The notes: a model not told the origin generated them from the sequence alone. 64,000 nt of DNA from Actinomycetales bacterium JB111 (GCA_900163555.1 FUHX01000052.1:1-64000), one strand, 5' to 3'; positions 8,623-17,360 are shown, counted from the first letter of the stretch. Translations and numbers: made by a program.

Positions 8623-9347
8623 GCGGGGAAGTCTCCGAACGTGAGCTGCAGGCTGAAGTGGTCGGGGTCGAGGAAGGACTCGACGTGCTCGACGACGCCG
8701 CCGTCGGCGGCAAACGAGAGCCGGGTCGTGCGCAGCACGGCCGTGCCGGGCGTGTGCTCGAGGTAGGCGGCGACGTCGTCGGGGGTGGGGACCACGCGCG
8801 CCTCCTGGCGGCCGTGGTGGGCGACCAGGCCGGCGGCGCGCAGCGACGCGGTGAGCGAGCCGTCGACCAGGCCGGTGGTCGGGAGGTCCCGCAGGGGGCC
8901 GGCCGCGGGGACGACCGCGTGCTCGAAGGAGACGGGGTGGCCGCGCAGGAGGCGGCGGCGGGAGACGACGACGACGTCGCGGCCGGCGAGCTCGCCCGGC
9001 AGGGTGCCGTCGTGCTCGCCGTCCAGGTGGAGGGCGATGCGGAGGATCTCGGTGGCCACCTCGGCGCCGGCGTCGGTCAGCGCGCGGGCCCAGCCGACGT
9101 CGGGGTCGAGCGGGAGGCCGTCAAAGGTGACGAAGGATCCGAGTCCCGGGCGGGTGGCGATGAGGTCGAGCCGCTGGAGCTCGGCGAGGGCGGCGCGGAC
9201 GGTACCGCGCGAGACGCCGAACTCGCCGGCGATCTCCGTCTCGCTGCCCAGGCGGTCGCCGACGCGCAGAGCGCCACCGCTGATGCGGGTGGACAGCTCC
9301 GCGACGATGCGTTCGCGCTGGGTCATCGCGACACTGGGACGAGACAT
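8619..9347 (-). CDS. GntR-family regulator with UTRA effector domain
   Basis: A regulator of about 242 residues: winged helix at about 8-75 (ETEIAGEFGVSRGTVRAAL) followed by a UTRA/chorismate-lyase-like ligand domain (SFEHAVVP, PGTAVLRTTR, VVEHVESFLDPDHF). Three in-frame ATGs lie at 9362, 9356 and 9347. I chose 9347 because the predicted -10 box (9358-9363) covers the first and transcription should begin near 9351, leaving little or no leader. First gene of the four-gene operon; equivalent to E. coli YegW. Probably represses its own operon through the palindrome over its promoter. Confidence 0.86.
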   Translation of the reverse strand: MSRPSVAMTQRERIVAELSTRISGGALRVGDRLGSETEIAGEFGVSRGTVRAALAELQRLDLIATRPGLGSFVTFDGLPLDPDVGWARALTDAGAEVATEILRIALHLDGEHDGTLPGELAGRDVVVVSRRRLLRGHPVSFEHAVVPAAGPLRDLPTTGLVDGSLTASLRAAGLVAHHGRQEARVVPTPDDVAAYLEHTPGTAVLRTTRLSFAADGGVVEHVESFLDPDHFSLQLTFGDFPA

Positions 9348-9349
9348 GC

Positions 9350-9384
9350 TGAACATGTTCATACCTGTTCACTCGAATCGTCAA
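9350..9384 (-). promoter_or_regulatory. Promoter and GntR operator of the yeg-like operon
   Basis: The 12-bp perfect palindrome TGAACATGTTCA (9350-9361) covers the proposed -10 TATGAA (minus strand, 9358-9363) and start site. A -35-like TTGACG lies at 9379-9384, with a 15-bp spacer. A second TGTTCA half-copy follows on the plus strand (9366-9371). The arrangement fits autorepression by the adjacent GntR-UTRA protein. Confidence 0.5.
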
Positions 9385-9405
9385 GCCCGTGCGGTGGGTG
9401 GACGG

Positions 9406-9447
9406 CCGGCCCGAAGGGCCGGGCGGAGGTGGCGGGCCCGGAGGGCC
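9406..9447. repeat. Two GGCCC hairpins in a 247-bp intergenic region
   Basis: Two small hairpins (CCGGCCC-GAA-GGGCCGG at 9406-9422 and GGCCC-GGA-GGGCC at 9435-9447) repeat in tandem between the divergent GntR-UTRA and FGGY kinase genes. No gene is seen between 9385 and 9609. Confidence 0.4.
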
Positions 9448-9609
9448 GGGCCACCCGGTGACCCGGAAGGCCCAGCGGGCCCGACGGTCCCGGCGACCCG
9501 GCCATCTGCTCATCTGAGCAACGACGCCCTCGGTGAGCGTCCGCCGTCGGGCCGGACGAGGCCCGCTGCTAGCCTCGACGCGCAACGCTGCGACGCCTGG
9601 GAGGCTCCA

Positions 9610-11181
9610 ATGGAGAAGTACTTCGCCGGTATCGATGCCGGTACGACCGGCACCACGGTGATGATCTTCGACGGTGACGGCACCGTCATGAGCAGTGGGT
9701 ACGCCGAGTACCGCACGAAGCACCCCCACCCGGGTTGGGTGGATCAGGACATGAACGAGCTCTGGGACGGGCTGTGCACCGCCGCCAAGCAGGCGACCAG
9801 CCGGTTCCGCGGGGACCTGACCAAGATCGTGTCGATCGGGGTGTCCTCGCAGCGCGGGTCGTTCGTGCCGGTGGGTGAGGACTGGGAGCCGCTCTGCGAC
9901 GCGATCGTCTGGTCGGACGGGCGCGCGACCACCGAGACGCAGTGGATCCGGGACGAGTTCGGGCACGACGGCTACTGCCGCATCACCGGCCTGAACCCCT
10001 CGAGCCTGTGGGTCTACCCGAAGCTCAAGTGGCTCAAGGACCGCCGGCCGGAGATCTACGACCGGACGCGGAAGATCCTCAACGGGCACGAGTGGATCCT
10101 CCACCGGCTGGGGTCGACCGAGCTGTTCGCGAACCCGTCCGCGCTGAACTACAACGGGATGTTTGACATCTCCACGCTCGACTACTCGGCCGAGCTCTTC
10201 GACCGCGCCGGGCTCGACCTGGACCTCATGCCGCCGATCGTGAACGAGCTGCGCCCGGTGGGCGCGGTGTCCGCCGCGGGGGCGGCGGCCACGGGCTTCG
10301 CCGAGGGCACGGTGCTCGCCCCCGGCGGCGGCGACCAGCAGTGCGCGGCCGTGGGGTCCGGCGTGAACAAGGCCGGCATGGCGGAGCTCTCGCTCGGGAC
10401 CGCGGCGGTCATGGTCGCCCAGCTCGACGAGGCACCCGACATGGAGGCCAACCTGCACAGCGGCGTCTCCTTCGGCGCCCACGCGATCCCCGGCCGCTGG
10501 GACATGGAGGGCACCGCCCACGCGGCCGGCGTCGTCCTCCGCTGGTGGCGGGACACCTACGGCCAGCCCGAGATCGCGGCCGCGGAGGCGCTCGACGTCA
10601 GCCCGTACGACCTCATCACGCTCGAGGCGTCCCAGGCCCCGGTGGGGTCCGACGGCCTGCTGTTCTTTCCGTTCTTCAACTCGCAGGCCAACCCGCACTT
10701 CCACGACAACGCGCGCGGCGGCATGCTCGGGCTGACCCAGATCCACACGCGCAAGCACGCGGCGCGCGCCGTGCTCGAGGGCGTCATCTTCGAGCTGCGG
10801 ATGGCGGTCGAGGCGATGGAGGGCGCGCTCGGGCGCCCGTTCGACACGATCCGGCTCTCCGGCGGCGGGGCGAAGTCGCAGTTCTGGACGCAGATGCAGG
10901 CGGACATCTACGGGTGCAGGGTCGAGCGGCTCAAGAACTCCGAGTGCGCCGTGCTCGGCGCGGCGATCCTCGGCGGCGTGGGCGCGGGCGAGCTGGCCGA
11001 CGTCGACACGGCCATCGACGCGATGGTCCACACGCACGGCTTCGTCGAGCCGGACATGGAGGCGCACGCCGTCTACACCGACTACTTCCAGGTGTTCGAG
11101 AAGGCGTTCCTCGCGCTCGCGAACGCCGACGTCTACAACGACCTCGCCGAGGTCAACAAGCGGCACAGCGGCGAGGACTGA
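9610..11181 (+). CDS. FGGY-family carbohydrate kinase
   Basis: A 523-residue sugar kinase of the FGGY family. The N-terminal phosphate loop GIDAGTTGTTVMIFD (residues 7-21) and the C-terminal ATP-domain signature (LSGGGAKSQFWTQMQADI) are both complete. The ATG at 9610 follows GGGAGG by five bases. Family members phosphorylate xylulose, gluconate, glycerol, ribulose or erythritol-type polyols; the specificity cannot be read off. It is a monocistronic unit ending at a strong terminator, divergent from the GntR-UTRA operon. It may have belonged to the same sugar pathway as the truncated SDR (inference). Confidence 0.92.
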   Translation: MEKYFAGIDAGTTGTTVMIFDGDGTVMSSGYAEYRTKHPHPGWVDQDMNELWDGLCTAAKQATSRFRGDLTKIVSIGVSSQRGSFVPVGEDWEPLCDAIVWSDGRATTETQWIRDEFGHDGYCRITGLNPSSLWVYPKLKWLKDRRPEIYDRTRKILNGHEWILHRLGSTELFANPSALNYNGMFDISTLDYSAELFDRAGLDLDLMPPIVNELRPVGAVSAAGAAATGFAEGTVLAPGGGDQQCAAVGSGVNKAGMAELSLGTAAVMVAQLDEAPDMEANLHSGVSFGAHAIPGRWDMEGTAHAAGVVLRWWRDTYGQPEIAAAEALDVSPYDLITLEASQAPVGSDGLLFFPFFNSQANPHFHDNARGGMLGLTQIHTRKHAARAVLEGVIFELRMAVEAMEGALGRPFDTIRLSGGGAKSQFWTQMQADIYGCRVERLKNSECAVLGAAILGGVGAGELADVDTAIDAMVHTHGFVEPDMEAHAVYTDYFQVFEKAFLALANADVYNDLAEVNKRHSGED

Positions 11182-11210
11182 GCCGGGCGCCGTACCCGGT
11201 AGGAACGCCG

Positions 11211-11265
11211 CGGCCCCGCCGGCGCCGGTCTCGGAGAGATCCGAGGCCCGGCGCGGACGGGGCCG
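11211..11265. terminator. Bidirectional terminator between convergent genes
   Basis: A long stem pairs CGGCCCCGCCGGCGCCG-type sequence near 11211-11227 with the complementary segment at about 11249-11265, with an inner CTCGGA-GAGA-TCCGAG hairpin. It lies between the 3' ends of the FGGY kinase and the serine hydrolase and can serve both. Confidence 0.65.
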
Positions 11266-11283
11266 TTCGTTCGTGTGTGATGC

Positions 11284-12222
11284 TCAGTCGAGGAGCGCGA
11301 TCGCCTTGTCGACGAGCTCCTCGAGGCGGACGACGTCGACCTGGTGGGCTGTGGTGATGACGATGGCCTCGCGGTCGGGGACGATCGCGAGCGACTGGCC
11401 GTCGGTCCCGTGGCCGAAGAAGATGCCGCGGCGGTTGCTCAGCCAGAGGCTGGAGCCGTAGGCCCAGCGGCGGAAGAGCGGGTTGGTCGGGGTGTCGACG
11501 CCGGGCGAGAAGTCGGTGAACTGCTTCATCCGCTCGATCCACCCCGGCGTCACGATGCCCTTCCCGCCGTGCAGGAGGACCTCGCCGATGGCGAGCAGGT
11601 CGTGCGGGGTCAGCCAGAGCCGCGTGGCGCCGGCGACGTACTTCCCGTAGCGCTCCCACGTGTAGCCGGTGATGCCGAGAGGCGCGAAGAGCACGCGGTC
11701 GGCGTAGGCCTCGAGGTCCTCGCCGAGCAGCTCCTGGAGAACGACGGTGAGGAGGAAGAAACCCGCGTTCGAGTACAGGTAGTGGTCGCCGGGCTCGTGC
11801 ACGATCGGCTCGTTGACGATGTAGTCGAGGTAGTCGGCCGGATCCATCCCGTCGATGTCCCCGCGCATCATGAGAATCCGGTCGAAACCGATCGTGTGGT
11901 TGAGCAGGTGCCGGATCCTCACCCGCCCGAGCTTTTCCCGGTTCTCCTCGTGGGTGAGCGTCACGAGCGGCTCGATGATCGGCCAGATCGGCGTGTCCTC
12001 GCTGACATCGTCCCGGCTCTCGACGACCGTGCCCGCGATCAGGGCCATGATCGTCTTCGACAGGGAGCGGATGTCCGACCGCTCGGTGCGCCCTCCGAAT
12101 GCGTGGAAATGCTCGGTCTCGCCCTGCTTGACGAGCAGGTAGTGCATGTTGAGCGGATCGCCGTCGCGATCCCGTGCCGACTCGAAAAGATTCACGAGCC
12201 CGTCGAACTGCTGCTTGTCCAT
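11284..12222 (-). CDS. Serine hydrolase of the beta-lactamase/PBP fold
   Basis: A 312-residue protein with all three active-site elements of the class C beta-lactamase / esterase EstB / DD-peptidase fold: SLSK at 53-56 (nucleophile and general base), YSN at 150-152, and HGTDG at 271-275 in place of KTG. No signal peptide, so it is cytoplasmic. This points to an esterase, amidase or D-amino acid peptidase, not a secreted antibiotic-resistance enzyme. ATG at 12220-12222. It stands alone between the kinase terminator and an acetyltransferase gene. Substrate unknown. Confidence 0.87.
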   Translation of the reverse strand: MDKQQFDGLVNLFESARDRDGDPLNMHYLLVKQGETEHFHAFGGRTERSDIRSLSKTIMALIAGTVVESRDDVSEDTPIWPIIEPLVTLTHEENREKLGRVRIRHLLNHTIGFDRILMMRGDIDGMDPADYLDYIVNEPIVHEPGDHYLYSNAGFFLLTVVLQELLGEDLEAYADRVLFAPLGITGYTWERYGKYVAGATRLWLTPHDLLAIGEVLLHGGKGIVTPGWIERMKQFTDFSPGVDTPTNPLFRRWAYGSSLWLSNRRGIFFGHGTDGQSLAIVPDREAIVITTAHQVDVVRLEELVDKAIALLD

Positions 12223-12295
12223 CTCGTCCCTGCGTCGATCCGTGGAGGAATTTCCAGGCTATCAGCGGCCTGACGGCCGATCCTGGCCCGGCCTG

Positions 12296-12865
12296 TCAGT
12301 CGGCCCAGGTGCTCAAAGGTGCACTCCCGATCCACTGCTCGGCATCGAACTCGACGAACGTGCCCGCGTGCGCGAAGCCGAGCCGCTCGGCGAGGGCGAG
12401 CGCGGGGGAGTTGGCCACCTGCGTGACGACGACGACCGGCTGGTCGGGGAGGTGGGCGGCCGCTTCGCGCAGCAGGAGCTCGGCGGCCTCGCGGGCCAGC
12501 CCCTTCCCCCAGTGGGCGCGGCGCAGGGCGTAGGACAGCTCGAGCTCGTTCCCGCCGTCGACGACGTGTCCGGGCCGGTGCGGGGGCCGTCGCTCGAGGA
12601 CGACCATGCCGAGCATCTCGTCCGTGCCGGCGTCCGCCACGACGAACTGCCCGGCGCCGGCGGTGGACCAGTCGATGCTCCGCGTGGTCAGGAGCTCGCG
12701 CACCCTCTCGGCCGGGACGGGCCCGCCGAGATGGCGGCGTCCGACCGGGTCGGACCGCATGTCGACCAGCGGCTCGAGGTCGAGGTCGACAGCCTTCCGC
12801 AGGGTGACGCGGTCACCGCTCGCGGTCCGGAACGGAAGATCGACGTCGGGCACGGCCCCGATCAT
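12296..12865 (-). CDS. GNAT-family N-acetyltransferase
   Basis: A 189-residue acetyltransferase of the RimJ/RimL-like GNAT group. The start (FRTASGDRVTLRKAVDLDL) is the usual first strand, the acetyl-CoA loop is RRAHWGKGLAREA, and the NSPALALAERLGF helix-strand closes the fold. Members acetylate protein N-termini, small amines or antibiotics. The gene is transcribed towards the serine hydrolase with a 73-bp gap. No partner suggests its acceptor. Confidence 0.88.
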   Translation of the reverse strand: MIGAVPDVDLPFRTASGDRVTLRKAVDLDLEPLVDMRSDPVGRRHLGGPVPAERVRELLTTRSIDWSTAGAGQFVVADAGTDEMLGMVVLERRPPHRPGHVVDGGNELELSYALRRAHWGKGLAREAAELLLREAAAHLPDQPVVVVTQVANSPALALAERLGFAHAGTFVEFDAEQWIGSAPLSTWAD

Positions 12866-12956
12866 GCCAGCGCGCCGCGGAAGGTGACCACCTGTTTACG
12901 GCCGCCGGACGCCACCACCAGACCGCGCGACGAGCGGCCCGAAGCCCCGCCGCTCC

Positions 12957-13017
12957 TTGACGACGTTTCAGTCTCTATGCAAACATCCTGTTCGTCATCC
13001 GATCAAAGCAGATGACG
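12957..13017 (+). promoter_or_regulatory. Promoter and candidate operator of the catabolic operon
   Basis: In an A/T-richer island before the DUF6282 gene, TTGACG (12957-12962) is followed by a weak -10 near 12980-12986. Downstream, CGTCATC (12993-12999) and GATGACG (13011-13017) form a perfect 7-bp inverted repeat with an 11-bp spacer. This is a plausible site for the IclR protein encoded at the operon end. Confidence 0.4.
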
Positions 13018-13042
13018 CGAACCACGTCGAAGGAGACGCTGA

Positions 13043-13951
13043 GTGACCTCCCATCCCCCGATCGCCGACGTCCTCGACGGTGCCGTCGACCTCCACTGCC
13101 ACTCCGGGCCGAACCCTTTCGCGCGGGAGTTCGACCACGTCGAGGCCGCGCGGGACGCCGAGCGCCTGCACATGCGGGGGATCCTCGTGAAGTCGCACCA
13201 CCACAACACCGTGATGGACCTGCTCGCGATGAAGCGCGAGCTCGCCGAGGTTTCGACCCCGGTCTTCGGCGGCATCGCGCTGAACGCGCAGGTCGGCGGG
13301 ATCAACCCGTACGCGGTCGCGATGTGCCTGCGGATGGGCGGCCGCGCCGTCTGGCTGCCGACCTTCTCGAGCCGGCAGCACGTCGAGAACGAGCACCACG
13401 GCTTCCCGGAGTCCGACATCGAGATCCCCAACCGGATCGTCGACGTCGTGGACGCCGACGGCGAGCTCGTGCCCGAGCTGTTCGAGGTGTTCGACCTGGT
13501 CGCCGAGACCGACGCACTCCTGTCCGTCGGCCACCTCAGGCCGAGCCAGAGCCTCCAGGTCGCCCGCGCAGCCCGCGAGCGCGGCGTGCGGCGGATGGTC
13601 ATGAGCCACCCCGACTTCGTCGTCGACGCCGACATCGACCAGTGCCTCGCGATGGCGGACCTCGGCGTCTACATCGAGCACGAGATCGGCATGTACGACC
13701 CGCTCGGCTACCGCAAGTGGGACCCGGACGCGCTCGTGGCCTGGATCCGCCGGGTCGGGCCCGACCGCACCGTCCTGTCCTCCGACCTCGGGCAGCGCGG
13801 GCGCCCCATGCCCGTGGACGCGTTCCAGCGGGTCGGGCACGAGCTGCTCGAACGCGGAGTCAGCGTGGCCGAGGTCCGCCAGCTCATGTCGAACAACGGT
13901 GCCTTCCTCCTCGGCCTCGACGACGAGCGTCCCCGGGCGGTGGCGGCATGA
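13043..13951 (+). CDS. DUF6282-family putative metal-dependent hydrolase
   Basis: A 302-residue protein related to the amidohydrolase/PHP TIM-barrel group. The first-strand metal motif HCH is at 18-20, a histidine triplet at 52-54 (KSHHHNT), then VGHL and MSHPDFV segments, and a C-terminal aspartate in LSSDLGQ. These are positions expected of an amidohydrolase-type metal centre. GTG at 13043 has GGAG seven bases upstream. It opens an eight-gene operon with ATGA coupling to the cupin gene and probably performs a hydrolytic step on the compound imported by the operon's ABC system. The family is uncharacterised as far as I know; I use DUF6282 by resemblance only. Confidence 0.75.
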   Translation: MTSHPPIADVLDGAVDLHCHSGPNPFAREFDHVEAARDAERLHMRGILVKSHHHNTVMDLLAMKRELAEVSTPVFGGIALNAQVGGINPYAVAMCLRMGGRAVWLPTFSSRQHVENEHHGFPESDIEIPNRIVDVVDADGELVPELFEVFDLVAETDALLSVGHLRPSQSLQVARAARERGVRRMVMSHPDFVVDADIDQCLAMADLGVYIEHEIGMYDPLGYRKWDPDALVAWIRRVGPDRTVLSSDLGQRGRPMPVDAFQRVGHELLERGVSVAEVRQLMSNNGAFLLGLDDERPRAVAA

Positions 13952-14883
13952 CCGCCGTCTACCCGCCGGGCGACCCGCGCGCGCAGCTGACGCAGCCGGC
14001 CGTCTCCACAGCGAACCGGGCGGTCGGCGACGACGTCCTCCCGTTCCAGCACACCGAGCTGGGCGCGACACAGCCCGACGACGTCACGCCCGGCGGCTCG
14101 GCCTCCTGGATCCATCGGGGCCAGAACGTCGTCGTCGTGACGACGGACCTCGCGGCCGGGGACGTCGTCGAACGGACCGACGTCGACGAGGTCATGCTCG
14201 TCGTCGCCTCGTCGGGGCCGGTTCTCGTCGAGGCCGGGGCCGAGAGTGCGGAGCTGACGGCGACGTCGATCGCGATGATCCCGCCGGGTACCTCCCGGCT
14301 GACGGCCTCGGGCGGGGCCCGGATCGTCCGGCTCTTCGCCCCGACGGCGCGTGACCTCGCGACCGCGGCCGCGAACGCCGAGCTGTACGACCCGGCGCCG
14401 GGGTCGATCGCGGTCCACGAGCCGTGGCCGGCGCCCGCGGGAGGCCACCGCCTTCTCGTCTACCCCGACCTGGAGTCGATCGAGCCGTCCCCCGACCGTA
14501 TGGGGCGGATCTTCCGCAACAGGCACGCCATGGTGAACGTCCTCTACCCGCGTACGGGCCCGCGCGACCCGCGAACCCTCTCGCCGCACGACCACGACGA
14601 CTTCGAGCAGATCAGCCTCGCGTACGAGGGCGAGTACGTGCACCACATCCGGGCGCACTGGGGCAAGGACCGCACGCAGTGGCGGGAGGACGAGCACGTG
14701 GCGAGCACGGCGCCGTCGATCGCGGTCATCCCGCCGCCGCTCATCCACACGAGCGAGGCCGTCGGCGCCGGGGCCAACAAGATGCTCGACATCTTCGCGG
14801 GCCCCCGGGCGGACTTCTCGGCCCGCGAGGGCTGGGTGCTCAACGCGGCCGACTACCCCGCGCCCGGCGAGGCGGTGGGCTGA
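13948..14883 (+). CDS. Cupin-domain protein of a catabolic operon
   Basis: A 311-residue protein whose sequence looks like two cupin-type halves. The N-terminal half (about 30-135) has a typical IPPGTSRL turn but few metal ligands. The C-terminal half carries a histidine-rich first cupin motif (SPHDHDDFEQISLAYEGEY) and a later IPPPLIHTSEAVG that could complete a metal site. No signal peptide. The start overlaps the previous stop by ATGA and its stop overlaps the aldolase start (TGATG). A dioxygenase, isomerase or lyase role is possible. I do not recognise a specific family. Confidence 0.72.
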   Translation: MTAVYPPGDPRAQLTQPAVSTANRAVGDDVLPFQHTELGATQPDDVTPGGSASWIHRGQNVVVVTTDLAAGDVVERTDVDEVMLVVASSGPVLVEAGAESAELTATSIAMIPPGTSRLTASGGARIVRLFAPTARDLATAAANAELYDPAPGSIAVHEPWPAPAGGHRLLVYPDLESIEPSPDRMGRIFRNRHAMVNVLYPRTGPRDPRTLSPHDHDDFEQISLAYEGEYVHHIRAHWGKDRTQWREDEHVASTAPSIAVIPPPLIHTSEAVGAGANKMLDIFAGPRADFSAREGWVLNAADYPAPGEAVG

Positions 14884-15650
14884 TGTTCCTCCGCACGCCA
14901 CCGCCCCACGGCACGCCCCGCGAGGGCACGGCCTTCGGCGCATGGGTCAAGCTCCCCGGCGTCGAGAGCCCGGAGATCCTCGCGGACGCCGGCTTCGACT
15001 TCCTCGTCGTCGACACCGAGCACACGCTGCTCGACCTGGCCGCCGTCGAGCGCCATCTCGTCCTCGGCCGCACGCTCGGCATGCGGGTCTTCGTCCGCGT
15101 CCCCGGGACCGACCAGGGGACGATCCAGCGCCTGCTCGACAGCGGCGCCCACGGCGTCGTCGTCCCGCACGTCGACGACGTGGCGACCGCCCGTCGCGTC
15201 GTCGCCGCCAGCCACTTCCCACCTCGCGGCACCCGCGGCTCGGGCGGCACGTCCCGTGCCGGGCGGTTCGGGACCGCGCCCCGCGCCGACTACCTCGCCG
15301 GCGGCGGGGGAGTGGTCGCACAGGTCGAGAGCGTCGCCTCCGTGCTCGCGGTGGGGGAGATCGCCGCCGTCGAGGGCCTGGGCGCCCTCCTGCTCGGCCA
15401 GGCCGACCTCGGTCTCGACCCTCGTCGCGGCGAGCTTGGTCCGGCCGAGGACGTCGCGGCCGCGGTCATCGCCGCGGGCCGTGCGGCGGGCGTGCCGGTC
15501 GGCACGGCCTGCTCACCCGGCGCCGCCGCCGCGCAGCGCGACGCCGGCTTCGACTTCGTCGTCTGCGCCAACGACGCCACCCTGCTGGCCTCCGCGGCGC
15601 GCGACGTCATCCGTTCCCTGACCCCCACGGAAGAGGCAGCTCATGCCTGA
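14883..15650 (+). CDS. HpcH/HpaI-family aldolase
   Basis: A 255-residue class II aldolase of the HpcH/HpaI family. VVDTEHTLLDL near residue 41 matches the catalytic His strand, FVRVPG carries the carboxylate-binding Arg, and the metal ligands are E (in AQVES) and D (in GQADLG). Such enzymes split 2-keto-4-hydroxy acids into pyruvate plus an aldehyde. It overlaps the ABC ATPase gene by 8 bp. Its presence implies that the operon's substrate is funnelled to a hydroxy-keto acid, which is inference. Confidence 0.88.
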   Translation: MFLRTPPPHGTPREGTAFGAWVKLPGVESPEILADAGFDFLVVDTEHTLLDLAAVERHLVLGRTLGMRVFVRVPGTDQGTIQRLLDSGAHGVVVPHVDDVATARRVVAASHFPPRGTRGSGGTSRAGRFGTAPRADYLAGGGGVVAQVESVASVLAVGEIAAVEGLGALLLGQADLGLDPRRGELGPAEDVAAAVIAAGRAAGVPVGTACSPGAAAAQRDAGFDFVVCANDATLLASAARDVIRSLTPTEEAAHA

Positions 15651-16431
15651 CACTCCACCTCCCCGCACGTCCGACATCACCATGCGGTTCGACGGAGTCT
15701 CGAAGCAGTACCCGAACGGCACGCTCGCCGTCGAGGACTTCGACCTCGACGTCCGGGACGGCGAGTTCGTCTCCATCGTCGGCCCGAGCGGCTGCGGCAA
15801 GAGCACCATGCTCAAGCTCGTCATGGGCCTCGAGCCCATGACCGGCGGGACCCTGGAGTACACGGCCGAGGCCCGGACGGCGGCGAGCGCCACCGGGATG
15901 GTCTTCCAGCAAGCGCTCCTCCTGCCCTGGCTCAACGTGCTCGACAACGTGCTCGTGCCGTCCACGCTGGAGGGCAGGGGCAACAAGAAGCGGGACACCC
16001 CGCGCGCCCGTCAACTCCTCGCGCTCATGGGACTGTCCGACTTCGCGGACAAGCACCCCTTCGAGCTCTCCGGCGGCATGCAGCAGCGGGTCGGGATCGC
16101 CCGCGCCCTGCTGCACGACCCCCGCATCCTCCTGATGGACGAGCCCTTCGGTGCGTTGGACGCGATGACCAGGGACCAGCTGACGATGGAGCTCCTCGAC
16201 ATCTGGGAGCGCGACCGCAAGACCGTCCTCTTCGTCACCCACAGCATCCCCGAGGCGATCGTCCTGTCCGACCGCGTCGTCGTCATGACCCCGCGTCCCG
16301 GGCGCATCGCGGCCGTCGTCGACGTCGATCTCCCGAGGCCCCGCACGCTCGAGACGATCAACACGCCCGAGTTCGGCGAGATCGCCCACCACATCCGCCA
16401 GGTCCTCGACGGTACGGAGGTCGCCGCATGA
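15643..16431 (+). CDS. ABC importer ATPase (SsuB/TauB-type)
   Basis: A 262-residue ATP-binding subunit. Walker [10 protein letters not shown] at 47-55, Q-loop VFQQALLLPW, signature LSGGMQQR and Walker B LLMDEPFGALD are intact. The sequence style (LLPWLNVLDNV, DRVVVMTPRPGRI) is that of the nitrate/sulfonate/taurine/thiamine-precursor subfamily. It pairs with the permease starting at 16428 (ATGA overlap) and the lipoprotein at 17361. Confidence 0.93.
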   Translation: MPDTPPPRTSDITMRFDGVSKQYPNGTLAVEDFDLDVRDGEFVSIVGPSGCGKSTMLKLVMGLEPMTGGTLEYTAEARTAASATGMVFQQALLLPWLNVLDNVLVPSTLEGRGNKKRDTPRARQLLALMGLSDFADKHPFELSGGMQQRVGIARALLHDPRILLMDEPFGALDAMTRDQLTMELLDIWERDRKTVLFVTHSIPEAIVLSDRVVVMTPRPGRIAAVVDVDLPRPRTLETINTPEFGEIAHHIRQVLDGTEVAA

Positions 16432-17297
16432 CCGCGCAGCAGACCGGCACTCGCGAGAAGCGGTCGGCCGAGACCCTCACCGTGCGCCGCACCGCGTCCG
16501 GTGCGCCGAGGCGTCGCGTCTCGGACCTGCCCGGCGTCCTCCTCGCCACACTCGCGGTCCTCGCCCTTCTCGTCGTCTGGGAGGTGTGCGTCCGCGTCTT
16601 CGACATCTCGAGCATCGTGCTGCCCGCCCCCACGAGGGTCGCCGACGCGCTGTGGACCGGCTTCACCGTCGGGCCCCTGTGGGAGCACACGTGGGTCACC
16701 CTCCAGGAGATCCTCCTCGGGTTCGCGATCGCGGTCGTCGCCGGCATGGTCGTCGCGGTCGTCATCAGCTCGTCCCGCCTGGCGGAGAAGGCGTTCCTGC
16801 CGATCATCGTCGTCCTCCAGACCGTCCCGAAGGTGGCGCTCGCGCCGCTGTTCCTCGTGTGGTTCGGCTTCGGCATCGAGTCGAAGATCTTCACGACGGC
16901 GCTCATCGCCTTCTTCCCGGTCCTCATCAACGCCACGCTCGGCTTCAACTCCACGAGCTCCGAGCAGGTCGACATGATGAAGTCCTTCGGCGCGTCGAAG
17001 TGGCAGATCCTCACGCGGCTCCGGTTCCCCACCGCCGTGCCGAGCATCGTGGCAGGACTCGACGTCGCCGTCGTCCTGGCCGTCATCGGCGCGATCGTCG
17101 CCGAGTTCGTCGGTGCCCAGGCCGGCCTCGGCTACATCATCCTCGCCTCGAACACGACCCTCGACGTCGCGACGATGTTCGCCGTCCTCGTCGTGCTGTC
17201 CGTCATCGGACTTGTCCTGCACTACGCCGTCGTCCTCATCGGCAACCGGCTGGCCTTCTGGTCCGAGGAGCAGCGCAGCCGCTCCGCCAGGCGCTGA
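16428..17297 (+). CDS. ABC importer permease (SsuC/TauC-type)
   Basis: A 289-residue permease with about six transmembrane segments after a charged cytoplasmic start. The EAA-like coupling loop is MMKSFGASKWQILTRLRFP. It belongs with the ATPase and the binding lipoprotein as a nitrate/sulfonate/NMT1-type importer. The 63-bp gap to the binding-protein gene holds that gene's ribosome-binding site. Confidence 0.92.
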   Translation: MTAQQTGTREKRSAETLTVRRTASGAPRRRVSDLPGVLLATLAVLALLVVWEVCVRVFDISSIVLPAPTRVADALWTGFTVGPLWEHTWVTLQEILLGFAIAVVAGMVVAVVISSSRLAEKAFLPIIVVLQTVPKVALAPLFLVWFGFGIESKIFTTALIAFFPVLINATLGFNSTSSEQVDMMKSFGASKWQILTRLRFPTAVPSIVAGLDVAVVLAVIGAIVAEFVGAQAGLGYIILASNTTLDVATMFAVLVVLSVIGLVLHYAVVLIGNRLAFWSEEQRSRSARR

Positions 17298-17360
17298 CCG
17301 CCCGACGTCGCCCCCCACCCCCGCAGTCTCCCAGCTCGACCACACAGAGAGGTGTGCACC

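Noticed and set aside
11284-12222. Beta-lactamase antibiotic-resistance gene
   Set aside because: No signal peptide, HGTDG instead of KTG, and no resistance context; the fold is shared by many esterases and peptidases.
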